Assembly: GCA_012271165.1 (NCBI GenBank) | Contig: JAAXGX010000013.1 | Span: forward strand, 304 to 42,570 | DNA length: 42,267 nucleotides | Source: Vicinamibacteraceae bacterium | GTDB lineage: Bacteria; Acidobacteriota; Vicinamibacteria; Vicinamibacterales; UBA8438 | Reading direction: 5' to 3' | Shown: piece by piece, positions 21,309 through 29,979 of the stretch | How positions within the stretch are numbered: position 1 is the stretch's first letter | How the letters are laid out: each line of letters starts with the position of its first letter | Position numbers and translations under genes: made by a program | The notes under the pieces: generated by a model | What the model was told of the DNA's origin: nothing | What the model saw: the letters and a program-made list of their open reading frames with translations, nothing else | Databases searched by the model: none

Positions 21309-22742
21309 ATGGTTATCCAGCAGAAACTTCAGACCCGGCTTTCCCAGCGCCTGATTCTCACGCCGTCGCTGCAGCAGGCAATCAAGCTGCTGCCGATGAC
21401 GACCATCGAGCTGACGGACATGCTGAATCAGGAGGTCGTCGAAAACCCGCTGCTCGAGGAGGTCTCGGCCGAGGAGATGCAGCAGGCCGACGCCCAGGCC
21501 CAGGTGGAGAAGGCCGATCCGGATCCGGAGCCGGTCACCGAGAAGCAGGACACCTGGGATGACGCGGACTTCGAGTATTTCTTCGGCGACTATCTCGACG
21601 ACGGCTATCGCCGGCGGGCGCCGAGCGAGGTCAAGGAGCTGCCGCCGATCGAGAACACGCTCTCGACCTCGTCCTCGCTGGCCGATCACCTCATGTGGCA
21701 GTTGTCCGTGCGTACGGACGACGAGCTGCTGCGGGAGATCGGCGTCGCCGTCATCGGCAACCTGGACGAGGACGGCTACCTCGTCGCGTCAATCGAGGAG
21801 ATTGCCGCGATGGGAAGCTGGCCGGAAACGGAGGTCGAGCGCATGCTGGCGCTGGTCCAGGGATTCGACCCGGTCGGCGTGGCCGCGCGGGATCTCCAGG
21901 AATGCCTGCTGCTGCAGCTTCGCCACCTGGGCTTCGAAGGGACCCGGAGCGAGACCATCGTCCGCGAGCATCTCCATCTGCTGCAGAACAACCAGATTCC
22001 CGAGCTCGCGCGGCAGCTCGGCATCACGATCGAGGAGCTCAAGCAGCACGTCGAGATCATCCGCCGTCTCGACCCGAAGCCCGGTACGCGCCACAACCCG
22101 TCGCAGTCGCAGTACGTGACGCCTGACGTGTACGTGATCAAGGTCGACAAGCAATACGTGGCGAGGCTCAACGACGACGGCTTGCCGCAATTGCGGATCA
22201 GCCCCGTTTACCGCCGGCTGCTGGACAAGAACAGCCAGAACTCGGCCGAGACGCGCTCGTACGTGAAGGAGAAGTTCCGATCGGCGCTCTGGCTCATCAA
22301 GTCGGTCGATCAGCGGCAGAAGACCATTCTCAAGGTCGCGACCAGCATCATCGCCTTTCAGCGCGAGTTCATCGACCACGGGATCGAGCGTCTGCGGCCG
22401 CTGGTGCTGCGCGACGTGGCCAACGACATCGGCATGCACGAGTCCACGGTCAGCCGCGTGGTGAACAACAAGTACATGCACACGCCGCAGGGCGTGTTCG
22501 AGATGAAGTACTTCTTCCACAGCGGCATCCACAGCTCGTACGGCGAGAGCGTGTCGTCGGTCACGATCAAGCAGCGGATCAGGAAGATCGTCGACGCCGA
22601 GGACGTGCGCAAGCCGCTGAGCGACTCGCGCATCGTCGCCATGCTCCAGGACGAGGGACTCATCCTGGCTCGCCGCACGATTGCGAAGTACCGTGAAGAC
22701 CTGAAGATTCCGACATCGAGCAAGCGCAAGGTACTGTACTGA
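21309..22742 (+). CDS. rpoN: RNA polymerase sigma-54 factor
   Basis: IQQKLQTRLSQRLILTPSLQQAIKLLPM (region I), VANDIGMHESTVSRVVNNKYMHTPQGVFEMKYFF, RpoN box ARRTIAKYREDLKIPTSSKRK. Confidence 0.98.
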   Translation: MVIQQKLQTRLSQRLILTPSLQQAIKLLPMTTIELTDMLNQEVVENPLLEEVSAEEMQQADAQAQVEKADPDPEPVTEKQDTWDDADFEYFFGDYLDDGYRRRAPSEVKELPPIENTLSTSSSLADHLMWQLSVRTDDELLREIGVAVIGNLDEDGYLVASIEEIAAMGSWPETEVERMLALVQGFDPVGVAARDLQECLLLQLRHLGFEGTRSETIVREHLHLLQNNQIPELARQLGITIEELKQHVEIIRRLDPKPGTRHNPSQSQYVTPDVYVIKVDKQYVARLNDDGLPQLRISPVYRRLLDKNSQNSAETRSYVKEKFRSALWLIKSVDQRQKTILKVATSIIAFQREFIDHGIERLRPLVLRDVANDIGMHESTVSRVVNNKYMHTPQGVFEMKYFFHSGIHSSYGESVSSVTIKQRIRKIVDAEDVRKPLSDSRIVAMLQDEGLILARRTIAKYREDLKIPTSSKRKVLY

Positions 22743-22761
22743 GACGCTTCGCCGCCGCATC

Positions 22762-23073
22762 ATGAAGAGCACCGTCACCGGCCGTCACGTCGAAATCACA
22801 ACCGAGATCCGCGGGATCATCACGCAGAAGCTGGCGCGGATCGAGCGCCTCCTCCACGACAACGCCGTGTCGATTCAGTTCGTGCTGACCCGCACGCGGG
22901 GCCGGTGCGGCGCCGAGGTCGTCCTGCACGTGCGGGGCGATCACATGCTGCATGGAGAAGACGAAGGCGGAGGGTGGGAGCAGGCCATCGGCGGTGCGAT
23001 CGACAAGGTCCACCAGCAGGCTCACACCCTGAAGAGTCGATGGGAGACGCGCCACCGGAACAACGCGCGCTGA
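22762..23073 (+). CDS. hpf: Ribosome hibernation promoting factor / RaiA family
   Basis: MKSTVTGRHVEITTEIRGIITQKLARIERLL...A.GGAIDKVHQQAHTLKSR; sits between rpoN and rapZ. Confidence 0.85.
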   Translation: MKSTVTGRHVEITTEIRGIITQKLARIERLLHDNAVSIQFVLTRTRGRCGAEVVLHVRGDHMLHGEDEGGGWEQAIGGAIDKVHQQAHTLKSRWETRHRNNAR

Positions 23074-23945
23074 CCGCGGGTACGGCGCGGTTCGTCGTCC
23101 TGACCGGGCTCTCCGGAGCAGGGAAGTCCCAGGCCATCAACGCGCTCGAGGATCTCGGCTACTTCTGCGTCGACAATCTGCCGACGTCCCTGCTTCCGAC
23201 GCTTGCGCGGTTCTCGGAGAGCGACGGCGCCCGGGTCACGCCGACCGCCGTGGTCGTCGACATGCGGGATCCCGCCTTCCTGGACGAGTTCCCGAGGGCG
23301 CTGGCCAGCCTGCGGCGAAGGCAGTCCCTCGGCACGCTCCTCATCTTCCTCGAAGCCGACGACAACGCCCTGGTCCAGCGCTTCTCGGAAACGCGGCGCC
23401 CGCATCCTCTGGCCGCCGACCAGACCGTGCTCGAGGGCATCAGGAAGGAGCGCACGGCGCTCGCCCGGGTCAAGCAGATGGCCGACACGGTGTTCGACAC
23501 ATCGGAGCTCAACGTCCACGAGCTGCGGCGTGCGTTCAGGGATCTACCGCGGGTCGGCCAGGACAAGCCGCTGGTGGTCACCGTGCTGAGCTTCGGGTAC
23601 AAGCACGGAATCCCCCTGGAAGCCGACCTGATGTTCGACGCGCGCTGCCTGCCGAACCCGCACTTCGTGCCCGCGTTGCGGCCGCTGACCGGTCGCGACC
23701 GCGCCGTGCGGGACTATCTCGGGGCCGCCGAGGCGACCGGTCTCTTCATCGACAAGACGGCGGAGCTGCTGCGCTTCCTGATCCCGCAGTACGCGGCGGA
23801 GGGCAAGAGCTACCTGACGGTCGCGGTCGGCTGCACGGGCGGGCGTCACCGGTCCGTCATGGTCGCCGAGGCGTTCCGGCAGCGCCTGGCCGACCTCGAC
23901 GGCGTGCGCCTGAGGCTCGAGCACCGCGACGCGTTCTCGGAATGA
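23040..23945 (+). CDS. rapZ: RNase adapter protein RapZ
   Basis: VVLTGLSGAGKSQAINALEDLGYFCVDNLP, VVTVLSFGYKHGIPLEADLMFDARCLPNPHF, VAVGCTGGRHRSVMVAE. Start ATG 23040 overlaps the hpf end. Confidence 0.97.
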   Translation: MGDAPPEQRALTAGTARFVVLTGLSGAGKSQAINALEDLGYFCVDNLPTSLLPTLARFSESDGARVTPTAVVVDMRDPAFLDEFPRALASLRRRQSLGTLLIFLEADDNALVQRFSETRRPHPLAADQTVLEGIRKERTALARVKQMADTVFDTSELNVHELRRAFRDLPRVGQDKPLVVTVLSFGYKHGIPLEADLMFDARCLPNPHFVPALRPLTGRDRAVRDYLGAAEATGLFIDKTAELLRFLIPQYAAEGKSYLTVAVGCTGGRHRSVMVAEAFRQRLADLDGVRLRLEHRDAFSE

Positions 23946-23957
23946 GGAGAGCGAGAC

Positions 23958-24323
23958 ATGCCGCACGAGAGCGATGCCGTCCGTGTCGAGAAGCCCTGGG
24001 GCTACGAGTTGCACTGGGCCAAGACGGAGCGGTACATCGGCAAGGTCATTCACGTGGAGGCCGGCCACGCCCTGAGCCTGCAGTACCACAACCGCAAGGA
24101 TGAGACCATCCTGCTGTGGAGCGGCCGGCTGCTGTTCGAGCTGCGGCAGGGCAACGAGTCGCGGACGTGGGAGATGGGGCCGCGCGAACGCGTCCACATC
24201 GCACCCGGCACGGTCCACCGGATGACCGCGCTCGAGGACTGCGACGTCATCGAGGTCTCGACGCCCGAGCTCGACGACATCGTGCGGATCGAGGACCGCT
24301 ACGGCCGCGCCCCCGCAGGATAG
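23958..24323 (+). CDS. Cupin-domain protein (mannose-6-phosphate isomerase type II-like)
   Basis: VEKPWGYELHWAKTERYIGKVIHVEAGHALSLQYHNRKDETILLWSGRLLFEL...IAPGTVHRMTALEDCDVIEVSTPELDDIVRIEDRYGR. Confidence 0.88.
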   Translation: MPHESDAVRVEKPWGYELHWAKTERYIGKVIHVEAGHALSLQYHNRKDETILLWSGRLLFELRQGNESRTWEMGPRERVHIAPGTVHRMTALEDCDVIEVSTPELDDIVRIEDRYGRAPAG

Positions 24324-24324
24324 C

Positions 24325-24795
24325 CTAAAACGGGATATCGTCCTCGGTGAGCTCCGGGCCCTCGGCGGGCGCCTGCCTGCTCCGGTCGGTCGATTCCGCT
24401 GCTGCCGGCGCCCTCGACGTCGAACGCGGCTGGTCCGCGTCGTCGCGTACGCCGCCTCCGTCGCCTCTGCCGAGCAGGACCACGCGGTTGGCGCGCACGT
24501 TGGTGGCGTACCGCTTGTTGCCGTCGCGATCGTCCCACTGCCGCGTCCGCAGCGACCCCTCGACGTAGATCTGGCGGCCCTTGCGGAGATACTCGTGGAG
24601 CGTCTCCGCCTGCTTGTCCCAGAGATCGACGCTGTGCCACTCCGTGTGCTCCTGGCGCTGGCCGCTGTTGCGGTCGGTCCAGGTCTCCGTCGTGGCGATG
24701 CGCAGGTTCGCCACGGCCGTACCGCTCGGCGTATAGCGCAGCTCGGCGTCGCGGCCCAGGTTCCCGACCAGAATGACCTTGTTCACGCTCCCCAT
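24325..24795 (-). CDS. ssb: Single-stranded DNA-binding protein
   Basis: [39 protein letters not shown]...; acidic C-terminal tip EDDIPF. Start 24795 rather than the track start 25164. Confidence 0.96.
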   Translation of the reverse strand: MGSVNKVILVGNLGRDAELRYTPSGTAVANLRIATTETWTDRNSGQRQEHTEWHSVDLWDKQAETLHEYLRKGRQIYVEGSLRTRQWDDRDGNKRYATNVRANRVVLLGRGDGGGVRDDADQPRSTSRAPAAAESTDRSRQAPAEGPELTEDDIPF

Positions 24796-24812
24796 ATCGG
24801 TAAGGCCCCGTC

Positions 24813-25655
24813 CTATTGCTGGTTCAGCCGGTCGAGCGCCTGCTGGGCGAGCGTCGCCATGGTGCTGTCCGGGTAGTTCGTCACCACGAGCTCGAATGCC
24901 TGCCGCGCGCGGTCGGCATAGCCAAGAAGATCGAGCGCCAGACCGCGCTTGTACGACGCATCCGGCACCACGTCGCCGTCGGGATAGTTCAGCAGAACGT
25001 CGTCGAACGCTCCGACGGCATCCTGGAACGCGCCGTCCGCGTAGTACGTCTGCCCGATGTAGAACTGCGCGTCGTCCGCCAGCTCCGACCGCGGGTAGGT
25101 CCTGATGTAGGCCTCGAATCCCTGGATGGAGAGCGCCCACTGGCCGTTGGTGTAGTCGGCCCACGCGGTGTCGTACATCCGTTGCGGCGACATGCCCGGA
25201 TTCAACGGCGGCGCGGCGCCGGCCGCCGCCGGCGGCGCGCCGTCGAGCGGCAGTCCGGTCGCCGGATCCGCCGCGAACTGCGCCAGGGCGGGGGAGAGCG
25301 GCGGGATGGCGACCCGCAAGGCCTCGATCTCCTGCGACAGCGAGGAAATCCGCACGTTCGTGTCGTCGAAACGTTCACGCAGGATGCGCACGCCGTTGGT
25401 GACCGTGTTGATGGACAACTGCTGGTCCGCGAACGCCCGCCGAGTGGCATCGGTCTGGCCGTCGATCTTTTCGGCGATCTGCCGCAGCGCGTCGTTGAGC
25501 GATGCGATCGCCAGTTGCAGGCGGGCCGTCTGCTCCTGCAGCATCCGGACGTCGGCCATGACCTGCTGGTGCTCCCGGTCCGCGCCGAGTGCGCCGGCCG
25601 GCGCGGCCAGCAGCGCCGCGGCGCAAAGCAGTGCCGTCAGGTGATTACGCGCCAT
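24813..25655 (-). CDS. cpoB: Tol-Pal system protein CpoB/YbgF
   Basis: Signal peptide, coiled-coil, then TPR repeats [45 protein letters not shown]; downstream of pal. Confidence 0.9.
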   Translation of the reverse strand: MARNHLTALLCAAALLAAPAGALGADREHQQVMADVRMLQEQTARLQLAIASLNDALRQIAEKIDGQTDATRRAFADQQLSINTVTNGVRILRERFDDTNVRISSLSQEIEALRVAIPPLSPALAQFAADPATGLPLDGAPPAAAGAAPPLNPGMSPQRMYDTAWADYTNGQWALSIQGFEAYIRTYPRSELADDAQFYIGQTYYADGAFQDAVGAFDDVLLNYPDGDVVPDASYKRGLALDLLGYADRARQAFELVVTNYPDSTMATLAQQALDRLNQQ

Positions 25656-25715
25656 GGTAAGCTCCTGTGGATAGAGGGATTCAACCAGCATACCGCAACG
25701 ACAGCCGCGCGCAGG

Positions 25716-26297
25716 TCACCTGTCGCTGATCACCAGATGCGCGCGCCGATTCTTGGCCCAGGCACCCTCGTCCTGCCCGGCGGCGAACGGAAACTCCTTG
25801 CCGTAGCTCACCGTCCGCAACCGGTCTCCCTGCAGGCCGAGCTCGACGAGGTACTGCCTGGCGGCCAGGGCGCGGCGCTCGCCCAGCGCCAGGTTGTATT
25901 CCGCCGTGCCACGCTCGTCGCAATGTCCCTCGATCGTGATGATCCAGGTCGGGTTGTCGCGCAGCACCGCCGCATTGTCTTCCAGCACCCGGCGCCCCGG
26001 ACCGTCGAGGTCGGAGCTGTCGTAGCCGAAGAACACCGGCCTCAGGGGCGACTCGCGATTGAGCTGCTCGAGATCCCTCGACACGATGTCGACGTCCGCC
26101 TCGATCGGCGGCACGACAGGGGCCGGCGGCGGCGGCTCGGGCTCGAGCCGCGGCGCAGGCCCCGGGCGTTCTTCCGCCGCCGGCGGCGGCGGGGGCGGCT
26201 CGGGGGCGACCGGCGGCGGATTGCGAACGCACGACACGGTTGCAACGGTACAGACCAGCACCGCCTGCACGGCGCGGACGAAGTTACGGCGCGACAT
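25716..26297 (-). CDS. pal: Peptidoglycan-associated lipoprotein Pal (OmpA-like C-terminal domain)
   Basis: VFFGYDSSDLDGPGRRVLEDNAAVLRDNPTWIITIEGHCDERGTAEYNLALGERRALAARQYLVELG; RBS ggagga before ATG 26297. Confidence 0.95.
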   Translation of the reverse strand: MSRRNFVRAVQAVLVCTVATVSCVRNPPPVAPEPPPPPPAAEERPGPAPRLEPEPPPPAPVVPPIEADVDIVSRDLEQLNRESPLRPVFFGYDSSDLDGPGRRVLEDNAAVLRDNPTWIITIEGHCDERGTAEYNLALGERRALAARQYLVELGLQGDRLRTVSYGKEFPFAAGQDEGAWAKNRRAHLVISDR

Positions 26298-26344
26298 CTT
26301 GCTATCTCCTCCGGCTGGGGGCATCCGCGGCGGCCTGCGCGGGC

Positions 26345-27739
26345 TCAGGGCGACCAGCTGGGCATCTCGTTGTTACCCACGCTGGTCAGGCGCCGCAAGC
26401 CACGACCGTCGCGACCGATGATCCAGATCTGCTTGTTTCCGCTGCCGCGCGTCGACATGAAGGCCACGTGCCTTCCGTTCGGGGAGTAGCTCGGACTCTC
26501 GTTGGTGCCGAGACCGAACGTCAATTGACGCACCTCGCTCGTGGGAATGTCGATGACCTTGATGTCGTGACCCGGTCCGGTCCGCGACGAATAGGCGATT
26601 TCGTTGTACGGGGCCGGCGACCAGGTCGGCCGGTCACAGTACGACTCGAACGTGATCCTGCGCAGCCCGGTGCCGTCAACACCGATGACGTAGATCTGCG
26701 GCGCCCCGGTGCGGTCGGACGTGAACGCGATCTGGTGTCCCTGCGGCGACCAGGTCGGCGTGGTGTCGATGCTCGGATGGTTGGTCAGGCGCCGGACGTT
26801 CGTACCGTCCGCGTCCATGATGTACAGCTCGGGGTTCCCGTCGCGGTTGGAGGTGAACGCGAGCTGCCGGCCGTCCGGCGACCAGGCGGGCAGCCAGTTG
26901 TGGATGTTCGCGGAGCCGCCGGCCGGCGACTCGAGCCGGCCCTCGTAGATGTGGGATACGAATACGTCCTGGAACCCGCGCCGCCAGGACGTGTAGGCGA
27001 TGGCCCGGGCGCTCGGCGCCCAGCTCGGGGTGGTGTTCAGCGACCGGCTGACCGTGACCCGGCGAATGTTCGCCCCATCGTAGTCGGCGAAGTACACCTC
27101 CTTGGTCTGGCGATTCTCCACCAGCCCCAGCACGGACTCGCTGTCGCGGTCCGAGACGAAGGAGATCTTGGTGCGGGCGACGCCTCTCAACCCGCGCTGA
27201 CGGCGATGAATCTCGTCGGACAGCTGATGGGCGTAGGCACGTACGTTGCGGGCGGAGCCCGTGTATTCCACCCCGAACGCCGACTCGCGGGATCGCGTGT
27301 TGAACAGGCGGGCGGTGACCCGCAACTGTCCGTCGCCGGCGGCGGCGACCTCGCAGCTCACGACCCCGTCGACGCCCAGCTCACGCCACCTGTCGAGAGG
27401 CAGATCGGTGAGCGACCGGGCGCGGGGGATGGTGTCGTAGACGTCGCGCGCCATCATCCGGAACTCGCGCTCGAATTCGAGATCGTCCCACAGCACCTCG
27501 GCGATCGTGCGTCCGGCTTCCGCGACGCTTTCGTCGCCGTCGATCGTCAGGCAATCGGGAACGGCGAACGTCGGCTGCGCACCGATGCGGTCGCCGATGA
27601 TCAGATCGACCTCCGACCGCTGGCCGGGCGGCGATTGCAGCGCCGACGGCGCCCGGGCCTGCATCAGAACGAGCACGCCTGCACAGAATGTCACGCACAG
27701 GACCGGAAGTCGCCGGAACGCAAGTCGATATCGGATCAT
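26345..27739 (-). CDS. tolB: Tol-Pal system translocation protein TolB
   Basis: WD40-like repeats ELYIMDADGTNVRRLTNHPSIDTTPTWSPQGHQIAFTSDRTGAPQIYVI; located between tolA and pal. Confidence 0.95.
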   Translation of the reverse strand: MIRYRLAFRRLPVLCVTFCAGVLVLMQARAPSALQSPPGQRSEVDLIIGDRIGAQPTFAVPDCLTIDGDESVAEAGRTIAEVLWDDLEFEREFRMMARDVYDTIPRARSLTDLPLDRWRELGVDGVVSCEVAAAGDGQLRVTARLFNTRSRESAFGVEYTGSARNVRAYAHQLSDEIHRRQRGLRGVARTKISFVSDRDSESVLGLVENRQTKEVYFADYDGANIRRVTVSRSLNTTPSWAPSARAIAYTSWRRGFQDVFVSHIYEGRLESPAGGSANIHNWLPAWSPDGRQLAFTSNRDGNPELYIMDADGTNVRRLTNHPSIDTTPTWSPQGHQIAFTSDRTGAPQIYVIGVDGTGLRRITFESYCDRPTWSPAPYNEIAYSSRTGPGHDIKVIDIPTSEVRQLTFGLGTNESPSYSPNGRHVAFMSTRGSGNKQIWIIGRDGRGLRRLTSVGNNEMPSWSP

Positions 27740-28560
27740 CGTCGGTACTCGAACGTGAGACGAACCGTGAGACTGGGCTCGGTGAAGGCGGAGGGCAATC
27801 CCGGCAGCTGGTTCGTCAACAGAATGGCGCGCTGGGCGCTCATGTCGAGAGCGAAATAGCCGCTGCTGCGATCGACCGCCACCCCGGCGATGGCGCCGTC
27901 ACGCTGAATTGTAAACCGGAGCACGGTCATGCCCGGCACCTGCTGGTTCGAATTCCACTGCCGGCGTATCAGCTGCAGCATCGTGTTGAGGTACTCCGGG
28001 CAGCAGAAGTCGGACAGGCTGATCTCTCCGCCGCTGCCGCCCAGACCGCCGCCCGACAGGCCGACCCCGATCCCGCCAACCCCCGTATCGGCCATCGCCG
28101 TTCCTTCGAGCAGCTCCGGACCGCGCGTCGGCGTTCGCCCGCGGGCCTCGGCCGGCGCGGTCTCGACCTCCGTTTCGGGCTCGGGGCGGGGGGCCGGTTC
28201 CTCGACGGGCAGGATCATCTCCGGAGGCGCCGGCGTCGGCGGCTGGATCCACTGCGGGCGACGCGCCTCCTCGAGCGTCAGGAGCTGTTGAATTGGGCGC
28301 CCGCCAAGCGCCGTCTGTCCCCCTTCGCCCGGTCCCTCCGGCCCGCCCAGCCGGATGGCCATGGCAACGCCCGGAACGGGCTCCTCCCGGGTGGCGAACC
28401 AGGATGCCGGACCCAGCATCAGGGCGGCCAGCGCCAGGGCATGAGCCGCGGCGGAAACGACGAGCGTCCCCCGCAGTCCCTCGGGCTCATGTCCCCGATC
28501 CGCCAGAATCTGGGATGCCGCTTCTCTCACGGTGTGCCGCCGGCGGCGGGAGCCGCGCAT
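27736..28560 (-). CDS. tolA: TolA/TonB-family energy transducer (TonB C-terminal domain)
   Basis: Single N-terminal TM, Pro-rich middle, C-terminal YLNTMLQLIRRQWNSNQQVPGMTVLRFTIQRDGAIAGVAVDRSSG...; 4-nt overlap with tolB. Confidence 0.85.
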   Translation of the reverse strand: MRGSRRRRHTVREAASQILADRGHEPEGLRGTLVVSAAAHALALAALMLGPASWFATREEPVPGVAMAIRLGGPEGPGEGGQTALGGRPIQQLLTLEEARRPQWIQPPTPAPPEMILPVEEPAPRPEPETEVETAPAEARGRTPTRGPELLEGTAMADTGVGGIGVGLSGGGLGGSGGEISLSDFCCPEYLNTMLQLIRRQWNSNQQVPGMTVLRFTIQRDGAIAGVAVDRSSGYFALDMSAQRAILLTNQLPGLPSAFTEPSLTVRLTFEYRR

Positions 28561-28565
28561 CGTGC

Positions 28566-29033
28566 TCAGCGCCCGTCCGGAAAATCCACCACGAGCCCGA
28601 CCTCTTCCACGCCCCCCTGCTTGAGCCGGTCCATGACGCTCATCAGCTCGTCGTAGGTGATGCCCCCGTCGCCGCGGAGAAACACGTTGCGCTCCGTCCG
28701 GGCGTCCATCTCGACCGCGATGCGCTCGTGCAACGCGTCGAACGGTACCGGATCCTCATCCACCTGCACCACGCCGTCGCTGCGAAAGCTCAGCGGGACC
28801 GTGACGAACAGACGCTGGATGGTGAGCGGGTCCGCCCGCCGCGCCTCCGGCAGATTGACGTCGAGGCCCCGCTGCATCATCGGCGCCGCCACCATGAAGA
28901 CGATGAGCATCACGAGCATCACGTCCACCAGCGGAATGACGTTGATTTCGGACAGCGACGTGGCGACGCGGCGACCGCGCCGCTGCCGGCGCCCCGATCC
29001 GCCGTGATTGCTCGCAGGCTGTACCTTGGGCAA
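28566..29033 (-). CDS. tolR: ExbD/TolR biopolymer transport protein
   Basis: SLSEINVIPLVDVMLVMLIVFMVAAPMMQRGLDVNLPEA. Confidence 0.95.
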   Translation of the reverse strand: MPKVQPASNHGGSGRRQRRGRRVATSLSEINVIPLVDVMLVMLIVFMVAAPMMQRGLDVNLPEARRADPLTIQRLFVTVPLSFRSDGVVQVDEDPVPFDALHERIAVEMDARTERNVFLRGDGGITYDELMSVMDRLKQGGVEEVGLVVDFPDGR

Positions 29034-29052
29034 CGGGCAGTTCCAACGACTC

Positions 29053-29820
29053 CTACGAGAAGTTGCGTTCGGTGATGTTCAGGAACTCGAGCGAGAAGTC
29101 GTCCATCGCGCCGGCGAGCTCCTTTATCTTCTGCGTGAAGTGGTTGTAGAAGTAGACGGCCGGAATCGCCGCGAACAATCCGGCCGCCGTCGCGATGAGC
29201 GCCTCCGCGATCCCCGGCGCCACGACCGCCAGGCTCGTCGAGCCGGTGGCGCCGATCCCTTCGAAGGCGCTCATGATGCCCCACACGGTGCCGAACAGCC
29301 CGATGAACGGCGTGATGCTCGCCGTCGTCGCCAGAAACGCCACGCGCCGCTCCAGCTTCGCCACCTCCACGTTCGCGGCCCGCAGGAGTGCGCGGTCCAG
29401 CGCATCGAAACTCTTCAGGCGTCGGCGCGCGGCCGACTCGCTCGGCGGATCGGGGCCGTTGGACACGTCGGCCAGCCGCAACTGGGCGTTGAGCTCCACG
29501 TAGCCGGCCTGAAAGATGCCGGCCAGCGGGCTGCGCGCCAGCGACCGGCAGACCGAGTGCACGTCCGAGAACTTGCTGCTGCGTCTGAACACGTCGCGGA
29601 ACCGCGTCGTCTGGCTCTCGACGCGCCGGAATTGTCGAAGCTTGAACAGAACGACAGCCCAGGATGCGATGGAAAACAGGACGAGGATGACGAGAACGGC
29701 CTGGGACAGAAGCGAGGAACGCCCGATCAACTCGAGCACCCCGCCGCCGAAACCCTCCTCCGACGCGCTCATGCCGGCCGTTTGGAGGAGGGTAAACGCG
29801 TAATGGTCAAGAGCACGCAA
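29053..29820 (-). CDS. tolQ: MotA/TolQ/ExbB proton channel family protein
   Basis: VAFLATTASITPFIGLFGTVWGIMSAFEGIGATGSTSLAVVAPGIAEALIATAAGLFAAIPAVYFYNHF. Start may be 29772. Confidence 0.95.
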   Translation of the reverse strand: MRALDHYAFTLLQTAGMSASEEGFGGGVLELIGRSSLLSQAVLVILVLFSIASWAVVLFKLRQFRRVESQTTRFRDVFRRSSKFSDVHSVCRSLARSPLAGIFQAGYVELNAQLRLADVSNGPDPPSESAARRRLKSFDALDRALLRAANVEVAKLERRVAFLATTASITPFIGLFGTVWGIMSAFEGIGATGSTSLAVVAPGIAEALIATAAGLFAAIPAVYFYNHFTQKIKELAGAMDDFSLEFLNITERNFS

Positions 29821-29874
29821 CGAACCCTCCGCACATCCGACTCTCGCGCGCCGCTCGGGCAGCGCAATCCTGTG

Positions 29875-29903
29875 AAGTTAGCACGACCGCAAGAACCTGT
29901 CAA
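29875..29903 (-). promoter_or_regulatory. Sigma70-type promoter for the tol operon: TTGACA-N17-TAACTT
   Basis: Reverse complement of 29875-29903 reads TTGACA GGTTCTTGCGGTCGTGC TAACTT, 55 nt upstream of the tolQ start. Confidence 0.65.
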
Positions 29904-29979
29904 ACGTATGATAAGATGGAGCTTCCATCGCTTCGACGCCATCCTCGCCGCTGTCTCACCACCGCCGCGGACTGTGTGA

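Noticed and set aside
16449-21689. 1746-aa ORF on the minus strand (also 13183-16563 -, 6966-10973 +, 1349-2689 +, 38142-40625 -)
   Set aside because: Antisense to recognised genes; long stop-free shadows are expected in GC-rich DNA and the translations are Arg/Gly/Asp-rich low-complexity with no family motifs.
26100-26235. Pro-rich/GC-rich repetitive stretch in pal (PPPVAPEPPPPPPAAEE...)
   Set aside because: Ordinary proline-rich linker after the lipoprotein/signal region, common in Pal/TolA-type proteins.
29881-29925. LexA/SOS box upstream of recN
   Set aside because: GAAC occurs but no symmetric GTTC at the required spacing; region is better explained by the divergent tol promoter.
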